This document shows positions 36,511-45,061 of a stretch of DNA of 64,000 nucleotides, piece after piece. A model generated the notes under the pieces. The model was given only the letters and a program-made list of their open reading frames with translations, was not told the origin of the DNA and did no database searches. Within the stretch, counting starts at the first letter, position 1; each line of letters opens with the position of its first letter. The stretch spans positions 25,540-89,539 of the forward strand of contig JADJHZ010000015.1 of the NCBI GenBank assembly GCA_016707205.1, read 5' to 3'. Source of the stretch: Haliscomenobacter sp. GTDB lineage: Bacteria; Bacteroidota; Bacteroidia; Chitinophagales; Saprospiraceae. The translations under genes and the position numbers were made by a program.

Positions 36511-39327
36511 CTAGGCGTATTCCATTAAAAAGGACGTCAGGTTGTCGTCTCCCTCCAGCAACAGTTTTTGCCGAAGGCGGTATCGCTTGTTTTCTACCCC
36601 GCGGACGGAAATGTTGAGCAGCGGGGCAATTTCCTTGGAAGAGAGGTTCATCTTCAAATAGGCGGCGAGTCGTAAATCCCCGGGGGTGAGGTCGGGGAAG
36701 TCTTTTTTTAGTTTGTGGAGGAACACTTCATGCACCTGATTGAAGTTGGTCTCGAAAACCTGCCAGTCTTGTTCACTGGTGAGGTGGCTGTCGATCAGCC
36801 GGATCAGCCGGGAATGGTGTTTATCGGGAAGCCGGTCTCCCAGGTCGGTCTTGACTTTGGCGAGCGCCTCTTTAATTTGGAGCAGGGTTTCGTTTTTTCG
36901 GATAAGGTTAAAGGTGGAATTGGCCAGCTCCTGGCTCTTATTGAGCACGTCTGCTTGCAGTTGATCAGCTCTTGCCTTGAGCCGGTGGTCGTGCAGTTGT
37001 TTTTCTTTTTCAATCAGCAGCTTTCTGCGTTGAAGTTTGAGACGTTGGCGGTGCATTCGGTAAAGCAGCCCAGCCAGGGCTAATGCAATAAACAAATATA
37101 AAACCCCTGCCCACCAGGTCTGATACCACTGGGGTTTGATCGAAAGGTTTAATGCCGATACTTCATGGCTGAGGCTGCTTTGTAATAACAGGGTGTGGTC
37201 TCCCGGAGGGAGTCCGGCTAACAACTTTACCGCGTTCGTGCTCCAGGAAGACCATTCCTCCTGCCAGCCGGGGATGCGATAGCGGAAACTGGGAACCTGG
37301 GTATATACCGGGTGGGCAAACCGGACCAAAAAACTGGTACTGCGCGTAGAAATCAGTGGGGCTGCCGGCTGCTTTTCCTTTTTTCTCAGGTCCGAATCGA
37401 GCGGAAGGCCGTTGTTCAGCGGCTGGATAAGCCGGAAAACAGGCGGGCGTTTGGGAATCGCATTCATCGGCTTATACCGGTTAAGCAACGCATACCCGTT
37501 GTCCAGACAGAACAGAAAAAGGCTGTCGTTTAACTGCTCGATTTGTTCGTTATTTTTTACCAGACTGATCGGCAGCCAGGCTTTCAACCGGCCTTTTTGG
37601 ATCCAGCCAATTCGTTGTGGGAGGATGATAAACTCCTCTCCGTCCGGTTTGCGGATCCTTTTTCCTTGGGGGAGGCCATTTTCTTCGGTGTTTCCAAAGG
37701 AGTAGGGTTTGCAAAATCGGGAGGATTCATCCCAGAAAAAATACCGGTCATTGGACCAGATGAGGGGTTGCTTTTGATCGAGGAACAAATCCAGGCTATA
37801 ATCCCCCTTAAGCCCGGATGCCCTGTTGATGGTGTCTATCCTTAAAACAGCGCCTCCTTCAGGAGATAGCGCTAAGCGGAAAGCGCCTTCGTAAGGGTTT
37901 ACAGCCCAGAGGTTGCCTTTGGAGTCGGGGAGGATGCGCCGGATGGGGTAGTTGGACAACTCCTGCAATTTGCCGGAAAAGGACCACTTCCCATCCGGGT
38001 TCTTGTCGAAAATGGCAATGCCGGTATACGTGGCCTGAAGCATCCGGTTAGGTTTACCCGGCCACCGGACCAAATGCCAGCCTCCGGTCACCGGGCTGAT
38101 GCTTTTGGTGTGGAGATTTTGAATAAGGAACGTACCCTGATTGTGCCCACAAATCAGTTGGCCGTCTACTTCCAGGAGTTGCCAAACCTGGCCCTGGGCG
38201 CCCGGAACGAGCGTAAACCCTGGTGCTTCCTGGGAGTTATTGGAAAAGGATTTATAAAACAACCCCTGATTGGTTCCCAGAAACAATTTCCCTTCATGCA
38301 ATGCGGCAGCGTAAACCGTTCCAATGTGCCCCTGGGTGTCTTCATAGTATTCAAGGGGATCGCTGAAGGCGATCATGTCGATTCCCTGGTCCAGCCCAGC
38401 CCATACGTTGCCTTGCTGGTCTTCCATTAAGGACAGAACGGTGTTGTTTTGAAGTTGCCGGGAACGATTAAAATGCAGGAAATCTGGCCGGTTTGGTTCC
38501 AGAAGGTACAACCCGTTGAGAATGGTGCCTACGGCTATGCGGCCATCCTTCAGGCGGATGGCTTTATTGACCTGGTAACTGGTAAGCCGCTCGTTCATCG
38601 GGTGTTCCCATCGTAAAAATTCCCTGCCGTTGTACCGGAAGAAGCCGGCTTCCCGGGTCCCTGCGAGCATGCCGCCCGGATCTGCCAGAAGCACCTGGAT
38701 CGTTTTATCGGCGAAAATCGCACTACCTGGCAATAAACTCCAGGTTTCAGCGGCCGACCAGGCGAATATCCCGGAACCAAGGACCGGCGCCAGGATTTGC
38801 CCGTTGATCTCGTGAAGGAACATGATATTCCCCGGCAAATCTATTTTGCGAACGTTTTGATTTTCGTAAAGGTAAATCGCCCCGAAGGATTGGAAGAATA
38901 CGCCTTTAGACGTCACCAGAATGTGCCAGATCTCCTGACGGCTCATCTGGGATTTCGGAATGCGTTTGGAGAGGGAAGTATACTGCATCTGGCCCCAGCT
39001 GTTTTTTTCCCAAAATCCAAACTCCTCATAGCCTCCGGCATAAATGCGATTGGCCTCATAAGCGACGGATCGGACGGGTTGGTTGCGGGGAAATGGATGT
39101 AAATCCCAGGTAGAGCCATCGTATTCCAGGAGCCCATCGGTGTTGCCGAAGTATAGGATTCCCTGGTCGTCCTGAGCAATAGACCAATTTTGGTTATGCG
39201 CCTGGTAGGTCTTTTTGTCGAAATGGAAGACCCTGGGGGATTCGGAAGCCGAGAGCTGACCTATTCCAATCCAGCTTAAAACCAGCGCTATAGCCCAAAA
39301 CCGAAGATCCAAAATGTTTCTCCTCAT
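36511..39327 (-). CDS. Propeller-sensor transcriptional regulator with Y_Y_Y domain, TM helix and LuxR-type HTH
   Basis: The start at 39327 (MRRNILDLRFW) gives an export signal; the longer frame upstream runs into the divergent promoter region. 938 residues. Two-component-propeller repeats (~40-640, e.g. GILYFGNTDGLLEYDGSTW) lead to a Y_Y_Y-type domain (~680-760, FRYRIPGWQEEW). One TM helix (~763-785), a long basic coiled coil and a C-terminal LuxR/GerE-like HTH (SSKEIAPLLNISVRGVENKRYRL) follow. There is no histidine kinase domain, so signal and DNA binding are in one chain, as in other Bacteroidota one-component PUL regulators. It sits at the upstream end of the glucan locus and probably controls it; the ligand would be a periplasmic glucan fragment. 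Confidence 0.87.
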   Translation of the reverse strand: MRRNILDLRFWAIALVLSWIGIGQLSASESPRVFHFDKKTYQAHNQNWSIAQDDQGILYFGNTDGLLEYDGSTWDLHPFPRNQPVRSVAYEANRIYAGGYEEFGFWEKNSWGQMQYTSLSKRIPKSQMSRQEIWHILVTSKGVFFQSFGAIYLYENQNVRKIDLPGNIMFLHEINGQILAPVLGSGIFAWSAAETWSLLPGSAIFADKTIQVLLADPGGMLAGTREAGFFRYNGREFLRWEHPMNERLTSYQVNKAIRLKDGRIAVGTILNGLYLLEPNRPDFLHFNRSRQLQNNTVLSLMEDQQGNVWAGLDQGIDMIAFSDPLEYYEDTQGHIGTVYAAALHEGKLFLGTNQGLFYKSFSNNSQEAPGFTLVPGAQGQVWQLLEVDGQLICGHNQGTFLIQNLHTKSISPVTGGWHLVRWPGKPNRMLQATYTGIAIFDKNPDGKWSFSGKLQELSNYPIRRILPDSKGNLWAVNPYEGAFRLALSPEGGAVLRIDTINRASGLKGDYSLDLFLDQKQPLIWSNDRYFFWDESSRFCKPYSFGNTEENGLPQGKRIRKPDGEEFIILPQRIGWIQKGRLKAWLPISLVKNNEQIEQLNDSLFLFCLDNGYALLNRYKPMNAIPKRPPVFRLIQPLNNGLPLDSDLRKKEKQPAAPLISTRSTSFLVRFAHPVYTQVPSFRYRIPGWQEEWSSWSTNAVKLLAGLPPGDHTLLLQSSLSHEVSALNLSIKPQWYQTWWAGVLYLFIALALAGLLYRMHRQRLKLQRRKLLIEKEKQLHDHRLKARADQLQADVLNKSQELANSTFNLIRKNETLLQIKEALAKVKTDLGDRLPDKHHSRLIRLIDSHLTSEQDWQVFETNFNQVHEVFLHKLKKDFPDLTPGDLRLAAYLKMNLSSKEIAPLLNISVRGVENKRYRLRQKLLLEGDDNLTSFLMEYA

Positions 39328-39417
39328 TTTAAAAATTAGGAAACCTGTGAAACCTTTAATTCTTTTGTGGGGAAAATATACCAAAACTCTCTTTGACTGT
39401 ATCAAGGAATTTCGTCC

Positions 39418-40329
39418 ATGGCTAACTCTTTGCAAAACTGGTGGAATACCTTGCGCGCCTCTTTGTCCCTCCATGCAGGATCAACCAGCGTCCACGGATT
39501 CAGAATGTCGCCGGAGGCGGTTCGCTCCTTTTCAACTGCGTATGCCCAAAAAGACGGGGAGGTTCTGGGCGTGGATTGGTATCAACCGGGGGAGGAAAAA
39601 GCGGCGCCTGAGTTCCTGGTGCTCTTTGTGCATGGGGGCGGTTTTTCGGAGGGCCGGCGCGACGACCCCCGGTATGTTCAGTTTGCCCGCAAGCTGGCTC
39701 AACGCGGAATTTGGGTCATGAACTTGTCTTACCGCCTTTCGATGAAAGGCAAATCTTTTGGATGCGACCAGCAAGCTTCGGTGAAAGCAGAAACCTTCCG
39801 CAACGCAGCGGAAGACATCTGGGATGCCACGGCCTACGCCCTTCAATATGTCGAGAGGTCCGGAATTCCTACGCCCAAAATCATCCTCTGCGGAAGCAGC
39901 GCCGGCGCCGAAGCCGTTTTACACGCCGCTTACGGGCCTGAGCCAACGCTACCCCCTGGATTTCGCTATGCGGCGGTCGTGGGGATGGCCCCTGCTATCC
40001 TGAACCTCGAATGGATTACCCGCGAAAATGCGATCCCGTCGCTTTTTTTCCACGGGGTAGACGATCTCCTGGTGCCTTATGGAAGCGCTTCCCATCATTA
40101 TTGCTCCCCGGGTCAACCCGGGTATTTGATGCTCCACGGGGCAGGGAGCATCGCTGCCCGATTGCGCGACCTGGAGATGCCTTACCAACTGGTTAAAGGG
40201 CTCAACGGAGGGCATGGCTGGGCGGATAAACCCCTGTTTGATCATGTAGACCTTCTGTTCCGATTCCTGCATCTGTACTTGCGCGAAAACCGGTTTCTCC
40301 AGGAGGAAACCGAGATGTGGTGGCGATAA
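39418..40329 (+). CDS. Alpha/beta hydrolase, carboxylesterase-like
   Basis: 303 residues without a signal peptide. The oxyanion motif HGGGFSEG is at ~71, the nucleophile elbow GSSAGAEA at ~159, a DD pair (GVDDLLVPYG) holds the likely acid, and GGHGW supplies the histidine. This is the esterase/lipase-type layout of cytoplasmic BD-FAE-like hydrolases. The substrate is unknown. It is divergent from the PUL regulator with only 90 bases between the starts, so both may share a control region, but a role in glucan use is not shown. Confidence 0.85.
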   Translation: MANSLQNWWNTLRASLSLHAGSTSVHGFRMSPEAVRSFSTAYAQKDGEVLGVDWYQPGEEKAAPEFLVLFVHGGGFSEGRRDDPRYVQFARKLAQRGIWVMNLSYRLSMKGKSFGCDQQASVKAETFRNAAEDIWDATAYALQYVERSGIPTPKIILCGSSAGAEAVLHAAYGPEPTLPPGFRYAAVVGMAPAILNLEWITRENAIPSLFFHGVDDLLVPYGSASHHYCSPGQPGYLMLHGAGSIAARLRDLEMPYQLVKGLNGGHGWADKPLFDHVDLLFRFLHLYLRENRFLQEETEMWWR

Positions 40330-40991
40330 CCGTATCCTTTTACTTTACACTTGTCCAAACCACTTCGGGTCAGGCATCGTTTCGCCATTAAGCTGCCTGA
40401 CTATCTAACAGCCTTGTTGCGATGGGAATCAGAGCGCGTTGTCCTTTGAGAAAAAAATTGTATATATAAATAAATATATGTAAAATTGCCGATTATATTA
40501 AAGTACGCATAGTAATTGATTTTACTTTGTACTCCCCCTCCTGTTCCTTTTTGGCAAATACGGTTTTACGTTCTTTGTCAAAAAAGATAAATACCTATGA
40601 GGCGAGCTACACCTGGAACGGTCATTTCCTTTTTCCACTAAAGAAAAGGCCGTCCCCAATTACCCAAAAACGGTTTGTTGGCTCATTTTCTTTCTTCTGA
40701 ATTGAAAAATGGTTCAGGTACTGGTTTTGGAGACCTTTTACTCCAAAAAAATGCGCTTTACCTGCGTCTTCCATTTTTTTGTCTTTCACGACCGGCTGGT
40801 TGTGAAAGACTAAATGAATTAGCGGGCAAATGAACACCCACACTACTGGACATTTTCGTTTTCCTGGCGCCCAGACCTTCCAGGTTTCGCAAACCTGGAA
40901 GGTCTCGTTCCCAAAATGTCCAGTAGTGTGATGAACACCATACCCCTTTGGAAGCCTGGAATAAATTACAGAAAAGACAATTTTTCGCACT
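40330..40991. other. 662-base gene-free interval
   Basis: Nothing here reads as a real gene. A long AT-rich stretch (40450-40620, including TATATAAATAAATATATG) follows the esterase. A 92-base inverted-repeat element lies at 40839-40930. Minus-strand frames that cross the element (e.g. 40622-40990) have no family features and encode the palindrome arms, so they were not called. No exact TAnnTTTG box was found before the M43 gene. Confidence 0.7.
40839..40930. repeat. 92-base inverted-repeat element, copy 1
   Basis: The terminal arms CACACTACTGGACATTTT (40839-40856) and their exact complement (40913-40930) enclose a second perfect pair built on AGACCTTCCAGGTTT. It is closely similar to the element at 50763. 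Located ~60 bases before the M43 protease start. Confidence 0.9.
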
Positions 40992-43900
40992 ATGAAACAT
41001 GTTTTACTACAACTTCTGCTGTTGTTCCTTCTTATTTTTACGGGTAATGCCCAGGAACCAGGATGTGGAACTCAGGGTGGGGAGGCGTTTGCACAGCAAC
41101 TATTAAAAGACCTCGATCACTTGCGCGTGTATGAAGCTCAATTTTTGGAAGCCCCGGGCATTCGAACGACGACTTCGGCCTCTTTGCCGGTGCAATTCCA
41201 CGTAGTCCGCACCACCGGAGGAAGTACTTCCCTTACGCAGGGCACTCTGAACCAGGCTATGATCATTCTGAATAATTATTTTCAGTATGCCAATATCCAG
41301 TTTTTTCAATGTGCCGCACCGAAATACATTGACGACACCAATTTGGCCAGCTATTATATCTCTCAGCAAAAAGAGTTGGTAGCCAAAAGTTTTGTCAAAA
41401 ATGTAATCAACATTTACTGCGTGAATACCATCGAAGGGGGTGGGGTAGGGGGATATACCTACCTTCCCGGCAGCGGACAGCCCGACTTGATTGTCATGGA
41501 CGATGGGTTGCTGCTCAATGCCACCCTGACCCATGAAATGGGGCACTTTTTTGGTTTGCTCCATACGCATGGGTCCTCGAACTGCCCCTCGCAACTGCCG
41601 GGAACGGACGAACTGGTGGATGGCTCCAACTGCTTGACCGCAGGGGATTACATTTGCGATACACCAGCCGACCCCGGATTGCTTGGGGCTGGATGTCTTG
41701 AATATCAGGTCAATCCAAATTGCGAATATGTTGGCGTCTCCCGGGATGCCAAGGGAGCTGCTTTCCGCCCGGATGTAAATAACGCGATGTCGTATTCCAG
41801 GTCCACTTGCCGGAATCGCCTGAGTCCCTGGCAATACGCCCGCATCAACGCGATTTATCAGGAATACCGAACCTATCTGGCGTGTTCCGAATCAGGGGGT
41901 ATTACCCAAAGCTTGTCTTTGAGTTCTCCGCTGTTCTTCTCCCCCAATCCGGTGAAAGGGGCGAAACCCTTTACGGTTAGCGCTCAGGTAGTCAACAGTG
42001 GAAACGCGCCGTTTACCGGCAAACTGAAGGCGGTCGTTTTCAATAGCCTCAACGAAGAGCTTTCCACCCTGGGTATTAAGACCATTAAAGACACCCTGTC
42101 TCCGGGGGAGTCCTTCGCCGGACTTCTGGAGTTCTCCAACCCCAATCTGCTGCTTCCGGAAGGCGCCTATAAACTGGGTCTTTATTACCTTGCCGATAGT
42201 GCGGCGACTTACCAGTTAGTCGGAAATGAAAAGTACGCTTCCTACGTGTCGTTTACCGTGGAAGGCGTTCCTTTGGGGTGCTCGCCTCCGGATAGCGTTT
42301 GGATACCCGAAACAGGCCTTGCCCACCTGATCTTTGAATGGACCGCAACCACCGTTCCGTCGGCCTATTACAAGGTTGCTTATCGGGAAAAAGGGAAGAC
42401 CTCGTGGACGGAAATCCCAAACTGGAGTGCCAACCGGATGGTGATTGTCAACCGGAAGCCCTGTACCGCCTACGAATTCCGCGTTCAATTGGCGTGCCCG
42501 GAAGGCCAGTCCGAATGGACTCCTATCCTCGAGGCGTCCACCCTGGGCTGCCAGGAAGCCTATTGCCTGAGCTACGGGAATTCCCTGCGCACGTTTATCC
42601 AGGAAGTGTCCATTGGCAACGTTCGAAATATTTCCGATAATAATTACGGGTATAAGGATTTTACGGCCTTCAAAGCAGAGGTAACGCCAGGAGGATATCT
42701 GACGATGAACCTGGTTCCCGGCAAGACCGCCAGTGAAACTACCCGCACCGTGTACTGGAGGGTCTGGGCAGATCTAAACCGGGACCATGATTTTGACGAC
42801 GCCGGAGAGGTTATTTTTCAGGGGAGCGAAGTAAATACCAAAGCCCTCAGCGCCGCCTGGCAGGTGCCGGATGCGCTTCCGTCCGGGGAGACCCGCATTC
42901 GGATCAGTATGGACACCAAGAGCTATCCCTCGCCATGCGCGACGAATGACTACCGGGATGTCGAAGACTATAGCCTCGTAGTAAGCGGGCCGCTTACCCT
43001 GACCCTCAATCCGGCATCGCTGGAACTTGCTTTTGATGGGAAGGCAGCTCCGGTAGCGTTGAATGCAAGCCAAAGCTGGACGGCGGCGCCGGATCAGCCC
43101 TGGCTCCAGATTTCCCAAACAAGCGGCCTTGCAGGGACGCATACACTGACCGTATCGGCGTTGGCCAATCCGGATGTTCACCCGCGAACGGGAACCATCG
43201 TCTTTAAAGCAGGTCTTATCACCCGCACCCTGAAGGTTTCCCAAACCGGGAAAAGGACGGACGTGGAGAAAATTTCTTTCCCGGCCGCCGGGGGCGTTCA
43301 CCGCTTGCTGCTCAACAGCGGGACCGGCTGGAAACTCCTTAGCAAACCATCCTGGATTATCCAGGTTAACCCAACAGAGGGCAGCCCCGCCGGAGCGGCT
43401 CCCATTGCCGTAAACCTTTCCTGCGCGCCAAACCCCGACGAGAAAGGCCGTTCCGGCTTGGCGGTTATTCAATGGAACACCGGGGAGAAAGTGGAAATAG
43501 AAATCGTCCAGGATGCGAACCAGGCGCCTCAAGGATGGGGAATCACCGCCACGGGCGGAACGCATATGATCCTCATTCCACCCGATGTAGAGGCGGATTT
43601 CGGGGGGCAGCCGTTGCTTCCAGGCGACTATATTGGGTTTTTCTTCACCAACGGTAAAACCGAACAATGCGCCGGGATGGTCCGTTGGCAGGATAAATTT
43701 GCCATGGTGACCGCGTTTGGAGACGATCCCGGAAGCCCCGTCAAGGAAGGGTTTACTCCGGGGGAAACCTTCATAGTCCGCGTTTGGCAATTGTCCACTC
43801 AACGGGAATGGAAAACCCGGGCAACATTTTCCAAACTTGCACCAACATCGATTCATACCCATACCGACAAATTTTTTCCGAATGGGATTAGCCAAATCGC

Positions 43901-44768
43901 TGAATTAGTCGCGGATACGTCGGCCCTGTTTACCTTAACCTTGAAATCGGGTTTCGACCTGGTGAGCCTCCCTGTTGTTCCTGCCAACCCGAATTTCCTT
44001 GCCTTGGTCGACCCGGCAAAAGCCGACCTGGAAGAAATCCAGGACTACAAAGGCGCTAAACTCGTTCCAGCGACTTCCCTCAACCAAATTGGGAATTTTG
44101 ACGTCCGGAAAGGCTATTCGAGCAAATCGAAAAAAACCGTCCAGCTTGGTGTGGCCGGCAGTCTGGTCAAGCCCTCAGCCAACCCGATCCCCGTTCCCCT
44201 GGGATGGAGTATTATCCCCTTCTGGAGCCTTACCGCCAGGCCGCTCTCCGAGGCGATCGCCAGCATCGCCCCTTCGGTTATTATGATTAAAGACCAGGAG
44301 GACGCGCTTATATCCCCGCCTACGGCATCAACACCCTGGGTAATTTTCTTCCGGGGAAAGCTTACTGGCTCCTTACTTCAAAGGCGGACACCTTGCGCTA
44401 TCCGGATGCCTTCATGGACGGAAAGGTTCCCGCAACGTTTGATTTTTTTGCCCTGCCCCTGGAACCTGCCGAATTTTTCCGGGTTGGGCCGAAACCCGAA
44501 TTCAGGCAGCAATCTACCGTTGTGCTGCTCGCGGAAGGGCTTAAAGAACTCCTCAACCCTATGGATGAAATCGGGATATTCGACCGTGAAGGAAACCTGG
44601 CGGGCTCCGGAATGTATCAGGGCGAAAATCTGGCCATCACGGCAGGCGAAATGCCGATCGGAGAACCCTTTGCTTTCCGCGTCTGGAAACGGACTTCCGG
44701 AACCGCCGTTGCGGTTAACGCGCGTTATGCCAGTGTGGGCTCGGAAACCTATACTCCCGGCGGGTTGA
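40992..44768 (+). CDS. M43 (cytophagalysin/pappalysin-type) metalloprotease, T9SS cargo, main part (frameshifted gene)
   Basis: A signal peptide (MKHVLLQLLLLFLLIFTGNAQ) is followed by an M43 zinc protease domain (~60-300) with the HExxHxxGxxH site at residues 181-191 (HEMGHFFGLLH) and the downstream Met-turn (NAMSYS). A CARDB-like domain, an FN3 domain (~440-515), a GEVED module (~525-675, WADLNRDHDFDD, VEDYSL) and two BACON-like domains (~680-850) come next. Further beta modules lead to the break. From about 44300 the reading is out of frame: the last ~155 residues are not real protein, and the true C-terminus is in the next entry. Expected to be secreted by T9SS and to degrade proteins outside the cell. 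Confidence 0.87.
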   Translation: MKHVLLQLLLLFLLIFTGNAQEPGCGTQGGEAFAQQLLKDLDHLRVYEAQFLEAPGIRTTTSASLPVQFHVVRTTGGSTSLTQGTLNQAMIILNNYFQYANIQFFQCAAPKYIDDTNLASYYISQQKELVAKSFVKNVINIYCVNTIEGGGVGGYTYLPGSGQPDLIVMDDGLLLNATLTHEMGHFFGLLHTHGSSNCPSQLPGTDELVDGSNCLTAGDYICDTPADPGLLGAGCLEYQVNPNCEYVGVSRDAKGAAFRPDVNNAMSYSRSTCRNRLSPWQYARINAIYQEYRTYLACSESGGITQSLSLSSPLFFSPNPVKGAKPFTVSAQVVNSGNAPFTGKLKAVVFNSLNEELSTLGIKTIKDTLSPGESFAGLLEFSNPNLLLPEGAYKLGLYYLADSAATYQLVGNEKYASYVSFTVEGVPLGCSPPDSVWIPETGLAHLIFEWTATTVPSAYYKVAYREKGKTSWTEIPNWSANRMVIVNRKPCTAYEFRVQLACPEGQSEWTPILEASTLGCQEAYCLSYGNSLRTFIQEVSIGNVRNISDNNYGYKDFTAFKAEVTPGGYLTMNLVPGKTASETTRTVYWRVWADLNRDHDFDDAGEVIFQGSEVNTKALSAAWQVPDALPSGETRIRISMDTKSYPSPCATNDYRDVEDYSLVVSGPLTLTLNPASLELAFDGKAAPVALNASQSWTAAPDQPWLQISQTSGLAGTHTLTVSALANPDVHPRTGTIVFKAGLITRTLKVSQTGKRTDVEKISFPAAGGVHRLLLNSGTGWKLLSKPSWIIQVNPTEGSPAGAAPIAVNLSCAPNPDEKGRSGLAVIQWNTGEKVEIEIVQDANQAPQGWGITATGGTHMILIPPDVEADFGGQPLLPGDYIGFFFTNGKTEQCAGMVRWQDKFAMVTAFGDDPGSPVKEGFTPGETFIVRVWQLSTQREWKTRATFSKLAPTSIHTHTDKFFPNGISQIAELVADTSALFTLTLKSGFDLVSLPVVPANPNFLALVDPAKADLEEIQDYKGAKLVPATSLNQIGNFDVRKGYSSKSKKTVQLGVAGSLVKPSANPIPVPLGWSIIPFWSLTARPLSEAIASIAPSVIMIKDQEDALISPPTASTPWVIFFRGKLTGSLLQRRTPCAIRMPSWTERFPQRLIFLPCPWNLPNFSGLGRNPNSGSNLPLCCSRKGLKNSSTLWMKSGYSTVKETWRAPECIRAKIWPSRQAKCRSENPLLSASGNGLPEPPLRLTRVMPVWARKPILPAG

Positions 44769-45061
44769 CGGTTGTCGAAGGGCTTGAATTGCTCGAAACC
44801 GGGGTGGTTGCCGACCCGGAAACCTGGAACGTATTTCCCAACCCAGCCCAGGGGGAAGTGTCCGTGTCTTTGCCATCGTCCTGGAAACAACAACGCGTGA
44901 TCATCCGGTTAATCCGAATGGATGGGGCGATGGTTCAATCGTGGGTAGTAGAAGGGGGAAATCTGCACCGGCTCCGGTTAGGATACGTTGTCCCGGGAAT
45001 CTATATCCTCCAGGCGGTACATCAAAGGGAGGCGATTCAAACGAAATTAATGGTCCGATAG
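44393..45061 (+). CDS. C-terminal part of the M43 protease, with T9SS sorting domain
   Basis: The +1 frame takes over at about 44300 with AYIPAYGINTLGNFLPGKAY, directly continuing the M43 gene; the ATG-like start at 44393 is only a formal one. After the beta module (LLNPMDEIGIFDREGNLAGSG), a T9SS type A sorting domain covers the last ~85 residues (NVFPNPAQGEVSVSLP, VPGIYILQAV, ending TKLMVR). Adding one G within GACCAGGAGGACGCG (44292-44306) restores a single ~1356-residue protein. The stop is immediately followed by the convergent rmuC stop. Confidence 0.82.
   Translation: MRYPDAFMDGKVPATFDFFALPLEPAEFFRVGPKPEFRQQSTVVLLAEGLKELLNPMDEIGIFDREGNLAGSGMYQGENLAITAGEMPIGEPFAFRVWKRTSGTAVAVNARYASVGSETYTPGGLTVVEGLELLETGVVADPETWNVFPNPAQGEVSVSLPSSWKQQRVIIRLIRMDGAMVQSWVVEGGNLHRLRLGYVVPGIYILQAVHQREAIQTKLMVR

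Noticed and set aside
40622..41000. Minus-strand frames of 122 and 80 codons before the M43 gene
   Set aside because: They translate the arms of the inverted-repeat element and AT-rich flank; no family likeness.
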